Below, piece after piece: positions 37,889 through 51,539 of a stretch of 64,000 nucleotides of DNA. Position 1 is the first letter of the stretch; each line of letters starts with the position of its first letter. Where the stretch lies: the NCBI RefSeq assembly GCF_901933205.1, contig NC_044572.1, positions 73,529,465 to 73,593,464 on the forward strand, written 5' to 3'. The translations under genes and the position numbers were made by a program. The notes below the pieces were generated by a model that was not told the DNA's origin, searched no databases, and saw only the letters and a program-made list of their open reading frames with translations. The stretch comes from Camarhynchus parvulus. Taxonomy: Eukaryota > Chordata > Aves > Passeriformes > Thraupidae.

Positions 37889-37958
37889 GATCCAGTAAAA
37901 GCACTTCATACAATATTCTTCACACCTGACAAGGATGTTGATGATTTTCACAAAAAAA
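37889..37958 (+). other. Candidate 70-bp internal exon (unidentified)
   Basis: A pyrimidine-rich tract (CTTTTCTTCACTGTTCTAG) ends in AG at 37887-37888. A 70-base segment then runs to a strong 5' splice-site match GTAAGA at 37959. Only one of the three forward frames is open; it starts DPVKALHTIFF and ends DVDDFHKK, 23 codons plus one base. I do not recognise the peptide. In 64 kb a few such acceptor-exon-donor arrangements are expected by chance, and no neighbouring exon was found. It could be a real exon of a gene with very long introns, an alternative exon or a coincidence. Confidence 0.25.
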
Positions 37959-37960
37959 GT

Positions 37961-38660
37961 AAGATAATGGAAATGTTATTATGCATTATTAGGTTTTCCA
38001 AGTACTGTACATCAAATGAACATTTTAGAAAATAATGAGCTCAAATCTTATATTAGAAACAAAGTGGTAAATCAGTTCTAAATTATATTCATTTAATTCA
38101 GTTGCATTTTCAGGGAAAATCCAGGATAAACAAAGCAGTATATGGCTCACAGTAACCATCTCAGCTTCAAAGTCTATTTCTGGTTCCCTGGTTCTTTTAA
38201 TTTTTTTTTTAATTTTTTTTTAAGTAGCTGAGAAATGTGCACTGGTCAGGAATATATACTCTACCCATTCCTCATAATCTGGTCTGCAGTCACAGACCTT
38301 AAAGGTTCCACTACTTTTCAAATCAAGATGAAGATTTTGAAGATCTCTGTGACTCCAGTGTGTCATCAGCAGGACCTCTCTGTGCTTATAACAAAACTAT
38401 ATTAATTTTCCTATTATAACACCCAGTAATTGAATTTTATGGTATGTTAAGGTCATGATGTAGAAACTATTAGTTTGGCACTAACCAGAGCTCTGATTAT
38501 AAAAATCCTCGGGGAAAATTGACCTATGTGGGGGAAGAGCTACTTATGACAGCAGCTAGCTCAGGAGTAACAAAGGCTTATTTCAAGTCACTTAAACTCA
38601 TAAAAGCATTGTTTGGCTCTAGAAAGTTCCAGATGGTACTTCTGCAGACACTAAGAAGAT
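37961..38660. other. AT-rich sequence, nothing recognised
   Basis: Downstream of the candidate exon: no further exon, repeat or ORF of note. A T-rich low-complexity stretch lies at about 38197-38222. Confidence 0.5.
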
Positions 38661-38762
38661 AATCAGAGCATGGTTGAGGTTGGAAGGAACCTCTGAAGGA
38701 CGTCCTGTCTAACCTTCCTGCTCAAGGAGGCTCTTTCAGAGCAGGCTGTGAAGAACCATATG
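38661..38762 (-). mobile_element. CR1 LINE 3'-end scrap, antisense
   Basis: About 100 bases read as the reverse complement of a CR1 3' end: AATCAGAGCATGGTTGAGGT, TGGAAGGAACCTCTG, then the TCTAACCTTCCTGCTCAAGG block and AGAGCAGGCTGTGAAGAACC. The 3' terminal tandem octamer of CR1 is not preserved next to it. Severe 5' truncation of this kind is usual for CR1. Confidence 0.85.
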
Positions 38763-41015
38763 AAGTGCAAAAACAGGCTACAAGAGCAGGGACATTAAGA
38801 ATCCTGGCTACTTCATGCTGGATTGACAGCACAGAGAGAACTACACTGGAGAATAACTTCTTGGGGTGAAAACAGTAATGATACCTTGTATTAATTTACT
38901 TTGAAAGGATTATTCACGGACGTACTAATGTTATGGAACACAATTTTAAGTTGCCCCTATCACTGTATTTATATTAAATTGCCTTTTGGGACCAAATGAA
39001 AGAAAACCAGTAACAAACAATGATTAGTCCTTTTTTTTTTTTTTTTTTAATAAAAATCACAGAATGTACTTAAATAAAAATTATTTAGAAGCTTTCATTC
39101 ATTTGCCTTATTTCAAGAATAAAACAGAAAAAAAGATTTATTCCTCCACAATTGTTTATGCAAAACTATTTCTAAAACTATTATCGAATACTTTCATGCT
39201 AAAAAACCTGTTTCTTTGGCTATCCAGTCAAACTGCTCAGGCACCAGTATTCAGAAAATACCCACTTTTATAGAACATTTGAAACAACTGTGTTTTCCTT
39301 TGCTAATTTGCAAATTATTGAATTGCAAATGATAGAGAGCTAATGAAAGAACTACTAGGAAATAGAACTAATGCCTTTCCATATTTTGTAAGAAATGATG
39401 GAGGGAGAATGACATTTTAAAATCATCCCTCACTCAACAACAAACTAATGAATCATAATTAGACTAGTTCTTCAAAGCTTTACCAGTTTAGTTTTTTCTT
39501 AGGCTTTCTTTAGACTGACTGCATCTAAGGACAATACAGAGAGTTACTTTTTTCTTTTGGTTTATTATTCTGAATAATAGACACCTCATTCAGACAGTAA
39601 AGAATCAGTGTTGACAATCCCTTAATTATCAGAGCCTTCAAGGGATTTACAAAGCCCTATTGGCTGCCTTTCACAGCTAATTGCAGCTCTATTTTCCTGC
39701 CTTCTGTTTTGTTTTCAACATGGTGAAAGAAAACAGTCACAAAGTTATCTAGGACTCTAGTCAAGGACCTGCATCCTTGAAAAGCACCAGAATTTGGAGA
39801 AGTGAATTCAAAGACAAAATTAGCTGTACCTAGTTCCTAATTGCATCTACCAACTACTCATCTCATGGTTTTGGCTGAGCTTTTTTCACCCTTCTGCCTG
39901 AAGTTTTTATTGCTGTAAAATATGCATAACATTTTCTCATTGCTGTTTCTGGGACAGAGAATGCTTAAGTCGTGATGCCTACACAGGGCTTTGAATATGC
40001 AGAATGCCATGTAAATTATATATATTTTCAAAGACTCAAAGAACTTCTGTATTTAGAACATTTTGAATTCTGAATTAAAAGAGCTTCCTAGTGACAGGAT
40101 GATCAGGTGAACTTGTCACTTACAAAACTGCCCTACTGTAAATTTAGGAAATGAAGGAAACTATTAGGGATCCCACAGCACTCAAAGTAAATGTCTGGGA
40201 ATTCATCTACTGATTTCAAATGGGTAAAGGGCTTAAGGGTAACTGAACTCCTGCTTATTTGAAAGCCATTGTTTTAAATATGGATTCTTATCAAATGCTT
40301 ATACATTTTCCTAATCAAACTGGCTAAATAAAAATAATTTCTGGGTAGGGAAAGGTTTATTAAATCATTTATTAATAAGGTTTGCATCTACATTGATATA
40401 AATAGGAAAACAAAGCCTTTCCAGGACATAAGTATTTGTCTCAAAGGGATAGTGATTTATGTTAAAGATAATAAGCCATTATCAGACTCAAATTAAACTT
40501 ATCTGAATAATAAAAATTGTGTTTGACAATGACGTGTTATTACTTTGTTAAACCAAACTGAATGCAGCAAGCAAGTGGATAAGGATTAGAATTGGAGAAA
40601 ATATAATTTGTTAGATTTGCCACAGGCTGGTTGGGGAATCTTTATTTCCCTACTTGATGGTATTTTTTTCTGTCGCCAGTATAGTGGGAATAATGTTACT
40701 TATATCCATCAAACAAAAAAACCCAAAAAACTATTTCTAATATAAAAAGACTTACAGGAAGTAATTTACACAGCCCATTTAAAAACTATATCTGTGGTTA
40801 AAATAAAGGGTACTCATATTTCTCTTTACTGTCTGACCTTCAGTAGAGCCCAGGAAAAGATGAAAAATGTAAAAAGGATTCATTGTCATAGGCAATTAAT
40901 AGCAAAATTTCTCATTTATTATGAAAATTCTTGTCACAAAAGGAAGAAGAGGGAGAAGAAGAGACAAAGGGAAGGGAAAAGGAGACACCTATTGAATAAA
41001 TTCTAAATATCAACA
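38763..41015. other. AT-rich sequence, no gene seen
   Basis: An 18-base T run lies at 39031-39048. An enhancer-like block is listed at 39600-39735. A purine-rich stretch (about 40940-40985) is part of a 70-codon plus-strand frame that looks like a composition artefact. No other feature was recognised. Confidence 0.45.
39600..39735. promoter_or_regulatory. Candidate conserved non-coding element
   Basis: A compact block with mixed composition: CTTAATTATCAGAGCC, AAGCCCTATTGGCTG (CCAAT-type), CACAGCTAATTGCAGCTC (a palindromic GAGCTGCAATTAGCTG-like core with TAAT) and CAACATGGTG. It is flanked on both sides by AT-rich filler. This texture resembles homeodomain-bound vertebrate enhancers. Conservation was not tested. 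Confidence 0.28.
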
Positions 41016-41585
41016 CTAAAATACAGCTACAGGTAAAGCACAAGAGTGCTCTGCAATGCAATGATGTGCAACACAATTATTGTGGAAAAGAAAACTGGAG
41101 GAGTATAAAGGACCAGGAATAAGCATGTAAGCAAGTTTTGTCTCAAACATTCTGACAGTTGTGACAGAAAGGCTGTGACTGGAAGAGAGGGTCCTGTGGA
41201 GATGGGGCAGTGTTGTTCTGAGCCAGCTTCCCTTTTCAGTTCCTGGTCTTGCAAGTCTGCCCTGAGAATCATGCTCAGTGTGTTTGTGCCTCAAGAAGGA
41301 TTGAGTCCTCACTAAACGGGGCTTCAGGGTCTCACGGGCCCTCCACTCCACATGACTCATTTCCTGGAGAACTCCAAAAGGCTGGCTGCATGCAAGAACA
41401 ATAGGGTGTGAGTGGCATGAAACACTTATTTTATATAAGAGGTATGTACCAGGTAAACTAGAAAAGGAAGATGGTAGATCCCATGTTCTGTTTCTTTTTT
41501 GTTTGTCCCAAATCCAGACCATCCATGGTGGCAGGGAGGATCTATGTACTGGTGATTTTGTCCTCTGTCTTTCTCTCTTTTTCAT
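41016..41585 (-). other. Unassigned 189-codon open frame
   Basis: The longest open frame in the window, starting MKKRERQRTK and ending SCALPVAVF. It lies in a locally GC-richer patch, which lengthens chance open frames. The predicted protein is rich in S, L, R and H, with no signal peptide, zinc-finger spacing, coiled coil or transposon domain that I recognise. Internal codon choice shows no obvious bias. On the opposite strand a poly(A) signal AATAAA occurs near 41743. It may be part of a long non-coding transcript or an unrecognised repeat; a real protein is unlikely. Confidence 0.15.
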
Positions 41586-44500
41586 CTTTATTCTCTCCCC
41601 TTCTGTTTTGTTCTGGCAAGTGAGGTTATTCTCCCCCTTATTTCATGCCTGCACTTTGTTGCAAGATGGAAGCTTGTCTAGAGCTTGTTTGCTCTAGAAG
41701 CTGAGACCTCTACAATTAAATAGGGTGCTAGTTGTTAAGACACAATAAAGCATAAGATTTCACTGATTAGTGTACTGGTGTCTTTGTTCATCCAGATGAG
41801 AATTTATAACCAATATCTCACTTGCTTCCAGATTGCAACAATAAGTTAAATACAAATTTTTGAATTCTCTTAAAACAAGAGAAATGGATTTTCAAAGCGT
41901 ATACTGAAGAGAGAACTTCTCTTTTGATTACCAATGCAAGAAACTTCACAAATATCAACTAAATTTACTCTGAAGCAAAAAAGAGTTGTGTCATCACTGG
42001 ATGGGTTTCCTTATTCTATTCTTAGAAATCAAAGCTGTCTAACAACAAAAATGGAAACAGAAAGCAAAGCTCAAAATAAGTCTCAGTTAAGTGGGAATTG
42101 TATTCACTCGTCGACTGTGCAAATTTGTCCTCTCAATTAACAGTTGTGATTATGAACCAAAGAGAAATTAATGTATTTGCAGTTGATCTGCTAACACTTT
42201 TGACAGTAAATTGACCCTCTTTATCAACTATGCTAAAATTAAAAAAAAAAAAATTAAAAAGCCCAAAACAACAATAACAAAAAAAAAAATCCCCCCAAAA
42301 AAGCAACAAAAACCATTTTTTCTACCTTTCCTCTCTCTTCTGCCCCTGGAAGTTGTCAGTAGCATCATCATCCTGACTATTTTTCTAGTGGCAGGAAAGG
42401 TACCTATATATAGGATAAATTTCTTCCTTACTTCTGTGTTCCACTTGCAGAAAAAGGAAAAAATATATTGCAAAGTATGCAATTATTAATATATAATATA
42501 ATCAATGTCAATTATTACTAAATGCAACATCAAGTATTAAATACAGGATTTAAATATGTGGTTTTGTGACTGTAAACAAGTTATGGAGGAATCTGTCTAC
42601 CACTGCAGTACTACAGGCGCATAATTGACAAAATAAATATGTGCATATTTTATATCTCTCAATGTATGTAAAATACAGCCACACATTCTGCCAGGTTTTT
42701 AGATGTTTCTCAAAAAAAACAACCCAAAGCATTCTTTGAGTTGTGAACAAGAACAAAAATAATACTTCTTACAACAAAATTCCAAACTATGAGGCATTTC
42801 CTTTTAAAGATAATTTTTCTTTCCTCTTTTTCTATTCACAAAAATCTTGCCATTACCAAAGAAAACAAAGCCATGATTTTACAACATATTGACATTCAAA
42901 TGCATCCTCTCTCACTTTCTACTCCTTCACAGTGACAGCATGGAATAAACATAAATACAGGACATGGACCTTCTGTCTAGTGCTGATCTGCACTAGGGTT
43001 GCAGTACTGCCTTTACAGTCAGTGTGCTCACTGCCTTCTGTGCCTGGGTTTAGGGTTGGAGGTGTGTTCAGAGTACAGCCAGAATAGTACATTGAGCAGC
43101 AATGCTTGAGATCAACTCAGCCTAATGGACTACTCTTCACTGGCAACTGGAGATTTTTATCCTCTTGCTAATGTAGAGAACATTAAAAAATATTCACCAA
43201 ACAAGCAGTACTCTTAGTAAAATCAGAGGATTCACAGTACTTGTCCTAAGATAGTTCATGAGCCAGAGTAGACTTTCCACTCATTTCTAATATCAAACCA
43301 TGTTTTCAGGGGAGTTATCAAATAATTTGTGCATTTGAACAGGTAGTCAAGTCCAGGAAGGAGTTAGAAAGTACTTTCTTTATATAGGCTTGTTCACAGC
43401 TGGAAAATTCTGTTTCTTTGCCCATAACCTGCACTTTCTCCCATTTGGTCTTGTTTGAAAATTTCTGAGGATGAAAATAAATACTTAATAGAAGGATTGA
43501 TTTTACTTCATTCCACTCAGGAGAACAGTCTTCACAATTTAAAAATTTTGAGATTTCAAGGTTTCAGTAGGAAATGACAAGCAGATAGAAAACACCCCAA
43601 CTTGCAGGCTTGTAATGTACACAGAATCATCAAAAAGAGTGGACAGCTTTGAAAGGAAATGTAACAGCTCTTGTCTGCTTATAGGTGAATGTCCTGAGGT
43701 GATTTTTTGATGCTTGTACCTCTTATTGAAGTACACCTTGGATGGCAAATCTCACTAGAATATCATCTCCCAGCTGCAATATTAAGCCCCTGAAGGGTCA
43801 GGAAGGCACCACTAACAGAGGTCTACTGAAGCTCTGTTTCAACCATTTCTCTGTTAGGCTTTTTCAAACCAAAGGGAGTGGGAGTTTACTATGAGTCAAA
43901 AGGCAGTAAGCCAATGGGGTCATGCAGTTGATTCAAATGAGCAATGATGGATCATTCCTACAGAACCTACAGCAGAAGGAAAAAAAGGTCAGCAGTTTCA
44001 AATGTTCTGTTGTATGAGCTGTGTTGGTAAGATTTTTGTTTCTGCACAGGTTTGACTTTGAGAATGTGTAAATACCAAAGGAAGACATTTCAGGTGTGGG
44101 CTTCCTGACTGATCTGTAGCTGTCTGATATGGATTACCTCTAGAGAGTTGAAGCAAATAGCAGCTGATAGGATACCTGTTGTTTGAGAGCCAGCGCCGCC
44201 TCTTCTCAGAGTCAGGGGAATGGCTGATTTCTTCTCAGGTCGCTGAAGGTCCTCTCACATTTGGAAAAGTCAATATTTCAATAATCTGTGTTGAAAAGGT
44301 GGACTAGCAGTAGCCCTTCACTTCAGCTGCTGAAAATAAATTCCACAGATTCTTCAGAGAAACACATATCTCTGAACCAGTGCAATGCCTAAATCTGGAT
44401 CTACCATAGAAGCTTGATAACTTGCTTATCACAAAACTTTTCATTATGACTGCAGTCTGAGATACCTGGGAAGTCCTTAGATTTTTTTGCCCATTGTTTC

Positions 44501-47500
44501 ATGTAAAAAATGAAAAAAAACACAAAGCATCTCTTCCAGCAGTAGAATCTCAATTTCCCTTGAACCAAGATCTCCAGTCATTTAGGATGGATAGATAGGA
44601 ACTAAAAGTAGGTGACATGTATTCACATGGTTGAAGTATTGGCCTATATAAACAAGAAAGCATGCAAGGACCCTCTGTGCCAGAGCAATTCTTCAGGACA
44701 GTGTATTATATTAATTTTAGTATGGTCCAGAGATACTCAGACTCTGTGACAAGCTTGCACTGTCTTAGTTGGCCCAGCTGAAAGAAACTCTGCCATATCA
44801 CTGGGAGCAGTGATCAGTCATTTTAGCTGTGATCAGTGAAGAAAAACAAGTTCATAAGGGCTTATGGGGTTGGTTTTTGTTTCTGTTTTTTTTTTTTTTT
44901 CTTTTTCTTTTTGGTATTTCTGGTGATTTCAATAACAGTTGCAATTAAAAAATAGAGAATAACTTAGGTTTGATTTACCTAAAGCATCTACTTATATCTA
45001 TACTGAATAAACCAAACGTCATGTACCTATTTCTGAATTTGATGTTATAAAACTGACGGTAAATGTCCAAATTATTTAACAAGTGATTAGTGAAAATAAT
45101 ATGCAAAATGAAATGTCACTTGATTGTATTCCATTGGAACCTTGTTTATTCTGTGAAATTTTAAGGTAGATTACCCTTGCCCCCAGAACATCTGTATTTC
45201 CTTCAAGTGAATTTTCTAAACAGAAGACTGAAATGAGGTTTTAGGTAAAATGAAAGTAGCAACATTTTGAGGATCAGATTTATGACACCATTTAAGAGAT
45301 TGGAAATCCTTGGGAATAAGTAATACATATATCACAACGCATAAATTGATTCCCACAGTAGCCTCAACTCACATAGAAGTTCTTTAGATATTTATAAAAT
45401 CACAAGTCAGTTCATTTGCAACATGAGCATGGAAGTCAGAACTATTCTCACTGCCCTCATATTCTTTGTCCATGTTTACAGTAGGGTCAGAAAAGCTTAC
45501 AATACTACTATACTCTAGGGAGTTACCACTATTAAAATATTCTATTTGTATTTTTTTATCATTCTGCTTATGTTTATTTTTAACATTTGATCAGTCATGC
45601 TAAAGAGCAGGAGAAAGCCTCTTATTTAAGGCAAAAATTTCACAGTGGAGCCAGTCACATTAAAAATGCAGTACACTCAGTACTTAAATTAACATGACTA
45701 TAAAAAAGCTTGTCCAAAATACAAGAAGTTTTTGTCCTTCATAACCATGGCAATTATAAGCGGAAAATATCTGTAATACCTCTATTAACAAAGATAATAA
45801 AAACAAAATGAATACCGTGGAGGAGCCACCTGCAACAACTGCAACAATAGAGTTTCTTTAAGATAGCCAACATGAAAATAAATTTCCAGCTCCTCCAACA
45901 TATCTTTGGCTCCCTAACTCCAAAAAACACACACTTGGAGCCATCAGGGTTAAAATTCAGCAGTCTGTTATAAGAGTCCCCAAGGCAGAAATTTTAGATA
46001 TTATTCTGGAAACAATCTGATACACTGCAACTATTTTGAGATCGGGTGCATGTCAAGAGAGTGGAAAAATAAATTTTTGACATAAAATGTGCACAGTAAA
46101 ACCAGAGAAAAACAAGTAAAACAATGAAAAATAACACTGTCAAGGCAGGGGAAAATGAAACTATCTCTAACAGTAGGAAAGAGCTTTATTTCAACTGCAA
46201 TTAGTTTGGATTAGATAGATTATTGCAATTAATAAGGTTGTGAAAATGCAGCTTCTTCAGCATTGTAAAAGTATGAGTTTTCACACACTGTTCTCAGGAG
46301 TTAGAAAAGCTTATGTCTGAATTTAAAAATTGCTTTAGCAAGCTGTTAGCTTTTTGTACTATGTAGAAACTGTGCAAGTTTTAAGTAGCAGCATATGTTC
46401 TGATAACTAAAAAGTATTGAAAATCTATATTTAATATTAATATTTGCAGAAATATTAAACCTTCTGTGGTTTGAACACTAATTTTTAACTATGTAGTGAC
46501 AAATATTTTTAATTTCAGGTGTACACATTGCAGATGTTAAATTCATCTTAAAACTGTTTAGAACTTGAAATTTTGCAAACTTGAAGGAAATCTCCACCTA
46601 AGACAATGTCAATCTGATTGAAACTGGCATGACTGTAGAGAGTCAAAGTAATTGACTCCCGGTGTTCAGCTTTGTCTAACAGTTTTTATTCTAGGAACAA
46701 AATCAGCTAAACATATATTTCATTCATAGACTGTGTTATAAGGTACCATTAAGACTATTTCTTATTTCCTAAATTTCAAGAGAAAGGAGTTTCTGGAGAA
46801 AGTACATTTCAAGAGATACCTAAGTTTCTTACTGTCCTGATAATTAAAGCACTCTTTTTTTTTTAATTCACACAAGTAATTTATTGTATATCAAAATCAA
46901 CATAGATACTTTATATTAGATTTACAGTGTCATGCTCCAAAACTGCATAAACAGACATTTAGAGTGTGTTTTACATGCTATATTGTATGCTACTGATTAT
47001 ATTGTATACCAAGTCACCATGACATAAGTATGAAAGACATTTAAAATTAAGTTACTAGGCTAAAGATGAGAGACCATTTCTTTCAAGAATGGAATTTCTA
47101 ATAGAATACCTTGTCCTTTTAGGTGGTTTACCTCTCTCCAATGTGTAGAAGGACTCACAATATTTGTCTTCAAGGAGCTGAAATCAGAGGATAGCTGTTA
47201 TTAACAGACAGAATAAGGCAAATGATTGTTGCAGATGAAATAAAATTAACATTTTACCGCAAAATTTCTAAAGAAAGCAAGTAGAAATATTGATGCTAGT
47301 AGCTAACAATGAAAGTAGGGTACAGAATATTAACAAGCTTGAAATTCTTACTGGAGTTGTGTTCTTATATCTCCTACACACGACAAGTAATTTTGTAACA
47401 AGTCAATCTTAGAGGATACAAAATTTAAGAAAAAAGAGGAACATTCCAATTTGCTAACAATATAAGATCAGAATAATGTGTATTCAACTACTAGCTAGGT

Positions 47501-49091
47501 GAATTAGGTATTTCTATACACTATTCTTTTTTAAATCATGCAGAATTAGTTAAATTCATTGTTTGACTATTGCATAATATACTATTTCTGTCTTGGAGTT
47601 ATTTACAGCATGAAAACAGTTACCCTGCCTCTTTTCTCCTAGCATTCTTAGTAGAAAAAAAAATCTGCTTTTAGGTGTTGGGGAATATTGTAACATTTCC
47701 TTTAACTTTAATTTTGGTTGACATACATTCCAAACACTTAATTACATGTCTGTTGTTCAACTCTCAAAGAATTCTTATAGACTTGATGTACACAAGAAAA
47801 TTGTTATTTCAATGAGAAATTATCTTTTGCACAAATTAGTTCACTGCAATAAAATTGTCTGGTTAAATACTGATGCAGACAGGTTGTAGAAATATTTTTA
47901 CCTGTTCTAGTCCAGAGGCTGTGCCAAAAATTTAACTCTTCTCTTGACTACCTGCACGCCTCAGAATGGTTTAAAATTGATAAGAAATACCTGAGTGCTG
48001 CCTCAAATCTGGGCAAAAATTAATCAAGCAGCTGTAGAGACAGCATTACCAAGAACAGAACAGTGCCTTCAAGTGCAACTTGATTCAATAACTATTAAGC
48101 TGAATATAGATAAAAAATATTTTTAGTGATTATCCTGTTGTACTAATTTGGAAATGTCAGTCATATGAATGATTTTTTCAGACTTTACCCAGAATTTCAT
48201 TAGAATTTAGGAGATTATTGGGCTCACCTGTGCATTATCATTCCCAGAAAACCTTTTGCATTTTTTCCAACTGTCAAAAATTGGAAGGTTTTTGGTGTTT
48301 GAATGATAAAGCTAATCTTGACAAGCCATCTGAATAATCAACTAATGAAGAATTTCTGAGCTTGATAACAAGTGTGGGAAGATAACAGAAGAGCCCACCT
48401 CTGCGTTTTCTTGATAGCTAGAAATGGAAAGCCAAGTGTGGTGAAAAGATATGATATGAGAGGAAGATCTGTCAGAAATGTGAAATTTTAATCCATACAA
48501 GTACCAATGAAACTTGCACACTCTGAAGATAATAATTATGCTGCCATTCAATTCTGCATAGTGGCTTTCTGCTTTGCTTAGTGTCCTTGAAGCAAAGGTA
48601 ATTGGTTTTTTACTCTCCTGTGAGCATAATGCAGTATATGACTGCTCTCACCCCATAGGGAGAACACATCACACACTAATTGTATTGGCAAATCAGAATC
48701 AAATTGTGCTAATACATTCAAGACTACTAACAGGTTTGATCTATTTAGAAAGCTCTGTTGATCTTATCTGTCCAAATACAGAATTTTCCTTGACCTGCAA
48801 TATCACGTGAATAATTAAAATATAATAGCTGAATGATAAATGAAGTTTATACAGCATTTCAGTGATCACCTAAAAAAGAAGGACATACATTTTCAGAACT
48901 TATTATGACCCCTTTGATGGGGACAATTTCTGCAATTTCTCTTTCACTGTAGTATCTTGAAAGCTCTGTTTCATGACAGTCTATTTTAAGTGATTACATT
49001 ATTTCTGAAAATAATTTCAGATAAATTTTTGTATAATTAAATTTTTCATTGGTAATGTTGCAACTGCTAGCTGTTTTTTGTTTGCTTATAG
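41586..49091. other. 7.5 kb AT-rich stretch, no gene seen
   Basis: No exon or transposon was recognised. An A-rich low-complexity run lies at 42237-42310 and a T run at 44886-44900. A 20-base palindrome-like sequence is at 42977-42996. A slightly GC-richer stretch at 43860-44330 was not identified. Open frames are at most 92 codons (42211-42489, which reads the A-rich run). Confidence 0.45.
42237..42310 (+). repeat. A-rich low-complexity run
   Basis: Mostly A with interspersed AAC, AAT and a CCCCCC interruption. It creates lysine-rich or phenylalanine-rich spurious frames on the two strands. Confidence 0.9.
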
Positions 49092-49124
49092 ATTATTATT
49101 ATTATTATTATCATCATCATCATT
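49092..49124 (+). repeat. Compound (ATT)n(ATC)n microsatellite
   Basis: About six ATT units switch directly to about four ATC units, then TTTATTTCG. The clean switch suggests a substitution that spread by slippage. Confidence 0.95.
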
Positions 49125-49274
49125 TATTTCGTTAACTTACTCCTATTGTGTCTGTAACATACTTCAGCGGAGTCAGGGAAAGCAGAAAATAATTATATGC
49201 TCTCCTTGACCTTCATAATGTGAAAGTAGTAACTTTGGTTTATTCCCTGGCTTGAATAAATAAAAGGATCATAC

Positions 49275-49309
<35 letters not shown>

Positions 49310-49310
49310 T
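49275..49310 (+). repeat. (TTTA)n microsatellite
   Basis: Nine uninterrupted TTTA units in phase, 150 bases downstream of the ATT/ATC array. Confidence 0.97.
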
Positions 49311-51539
49311 GATTAAACCATTGTTCTGGCTTTATTGTGCGTGAGATAAAGAAAGATCTCAATTGTAAAGCTATCTCTGTTCAGAAATGCAAGCTGTAAT
49401 AAGGAATAGGATGAGTGCAGTATTGCTGTGCTTCAGAACACAATCACCCAGTTTAGGTTAAAGGTAGAATATAGGTGTATTCTACTGCATAGCAGGAATA
49501 GAGGAACTTCACCTCAGCATGATAAAAGAGATTCTGAAAGTTACTTAGATGCAAGTGAAGAAATCCTAAACAATATTTTAAATGTAATATTTTAAGTTTG
49601 CTTTTATCACCACCATGGGATAATGGACATATTTTATAACTTATGAAAAACTTACTTCTGAAAAATACTCAACAGAGATCCAGGAACATGCTTTTCAGAT
49701 TCTGATCCAACTGTCCTGACAGAAATTTCATTGCTCAGAAGCAGTTAAGTTCAGGCTGTAAGAATTACATAAACTTGCTCCATGAAGGCCAAACACAATT
49801 TAAGTGAAATGTGTGTACACTTCTGAATGCACCTTTATTTGGGTTACTGGTACTAATCATATAGCTACATCTCCCCTAAAGCATTGGAAGGCTTTTTTCC
49901 AATTAGGAGAATGAATTTTTCTGTGCAATCACATTTAAGTTATATATACTAAAGTAAAAAAGAAAGAACCTGAATCTTCTACCACTGTTATTCCGCCTCA
50001 AGTAAATAACTATGCTACAATGAATTCAACACATTGTTACTTTGGTTTAGTAGAACTTCATGTATATTTCAATAATTCATTTATCTGCACATGCAATAGA
50101 TAGGTAGAATTTAATTTTGGCCTATGTTACTTCCAGGTAGTGAATATATTGTAGATTAATTCTTCCCTGTTTCTTGATCAAAAGTTAAATAACATTATTT
50201 TTTTCTAATTTCATGATATTACCTTGTGGTCATTGAAGCTCCATAGGAAAAATAAATCACTAAGGAACAGCAAACAGATTATTTCCATGAGAGTGACTAT
50301 TCTTGTCATCTTTACCACTGCTTCCAAACAGTGAAAATATTAATAGTAAGATAGATCACTGAAGCCATCTACTTGGACAGGGACACATAGCCCTTGATCA
50401 TACTTTCTGAAAGATTTGGAGAAATTTTAATCGAGTCAATATCCTTTCAAATCTAAAAAAAAAAATCTCTATTAAGCATCTCTGAGGGTTTCCAATCTCT
50501 TGGGCCATGTAGCTCAGTGCTTAAATATCTGTTACTTACTTCAGTGCAAATGTACTTCTGATAAAGGAACTTTTGAAAGATAACTCCTTTAATGAAAGAC
50601 AGACACCTGCAACTACTGTACTAGATGACTAAAATACAGATCACACAAAAGTGATAAAACCTCAACAGTAGTAATATAATGTCAATTGGAAATCAAAATT
50701 GCTTTGAACTCTTGACAGAAGAAGGAGAACAAGATCTGACCCCTTCACTTTAAAGGAAAAACCCAAACTTCCAAGTAGGCTTCAAAGTTTACTACTACAG
50801 GAAGATTTGTACATTTGATAAAACTTGCTGTGACCTTGGAAGTGATCTCAGATGTCAAAATTTGATGTGGATAAAGAAGCAGTTGTTCCATATCAAAGAG
50901 GAAATTGGGGGACTTTACAATGTTCAGATACCTGAAGTATCTCTAAATGAAAGGACAGCATGGTCTTCCAAATATGACATAGGCTAGGTTAAGATCAAGG
51001 ATTGCTATCTCAGTAAATGGGCGCAATGTGCTGTACAAACATCTTCCATTTGAAAAATAAAGGTGATCAAGCTCTTTCTTTTGAATTCTATTTCCAGACT
51101 GTCTCAAAATGCCTGTATTACAGAAAATAAGTCAAATAACTCTTTAATCATTAGTTTCTTGGATAAAGTAAGTATAGAATGAACAAGTTGGTTGAGAGAG
51201 ATACAAGTGACCTGAAAAATAGATAAATTCTTTGCAGCCACGACAAAAAACAAAAAATACCAATCCCCCCTCCCCCAAAACTCTCTTACTGCAGTGCTGA
51301 GTGGAAATGTCAGGTAGACTACATAATAATGTTGACTAATATCCAGCAAATGCCCTAGTTTCTGCAGACCAAGAATCTTCAGTCTAATCAAAGTCCCCAT
51401 CTTCTGAGGAATAAAGGAATTAGAGAAATTAAACCAAACTATCAAGCTACGTTATTACACTAGGGAGCATTTAGGAACACCATTACAGGATCCTACAAAG
51501 AAGATGCTGTGCTTTAATTTTTAACCCTGTTTCTCCATC

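Noticed and set aside
42211..42489. 92-codon lysine-rich frame and its minus-strand counterpart
   Set aside because: Both read through the A-rich low-complexity run at 42237-42310.
43040..43065. TTTAGGGTTGGAGG resembling interstitial telomeric repeat
   Set aside because: Only one and a half TTAGGG-like units are present; this is expected by chance.
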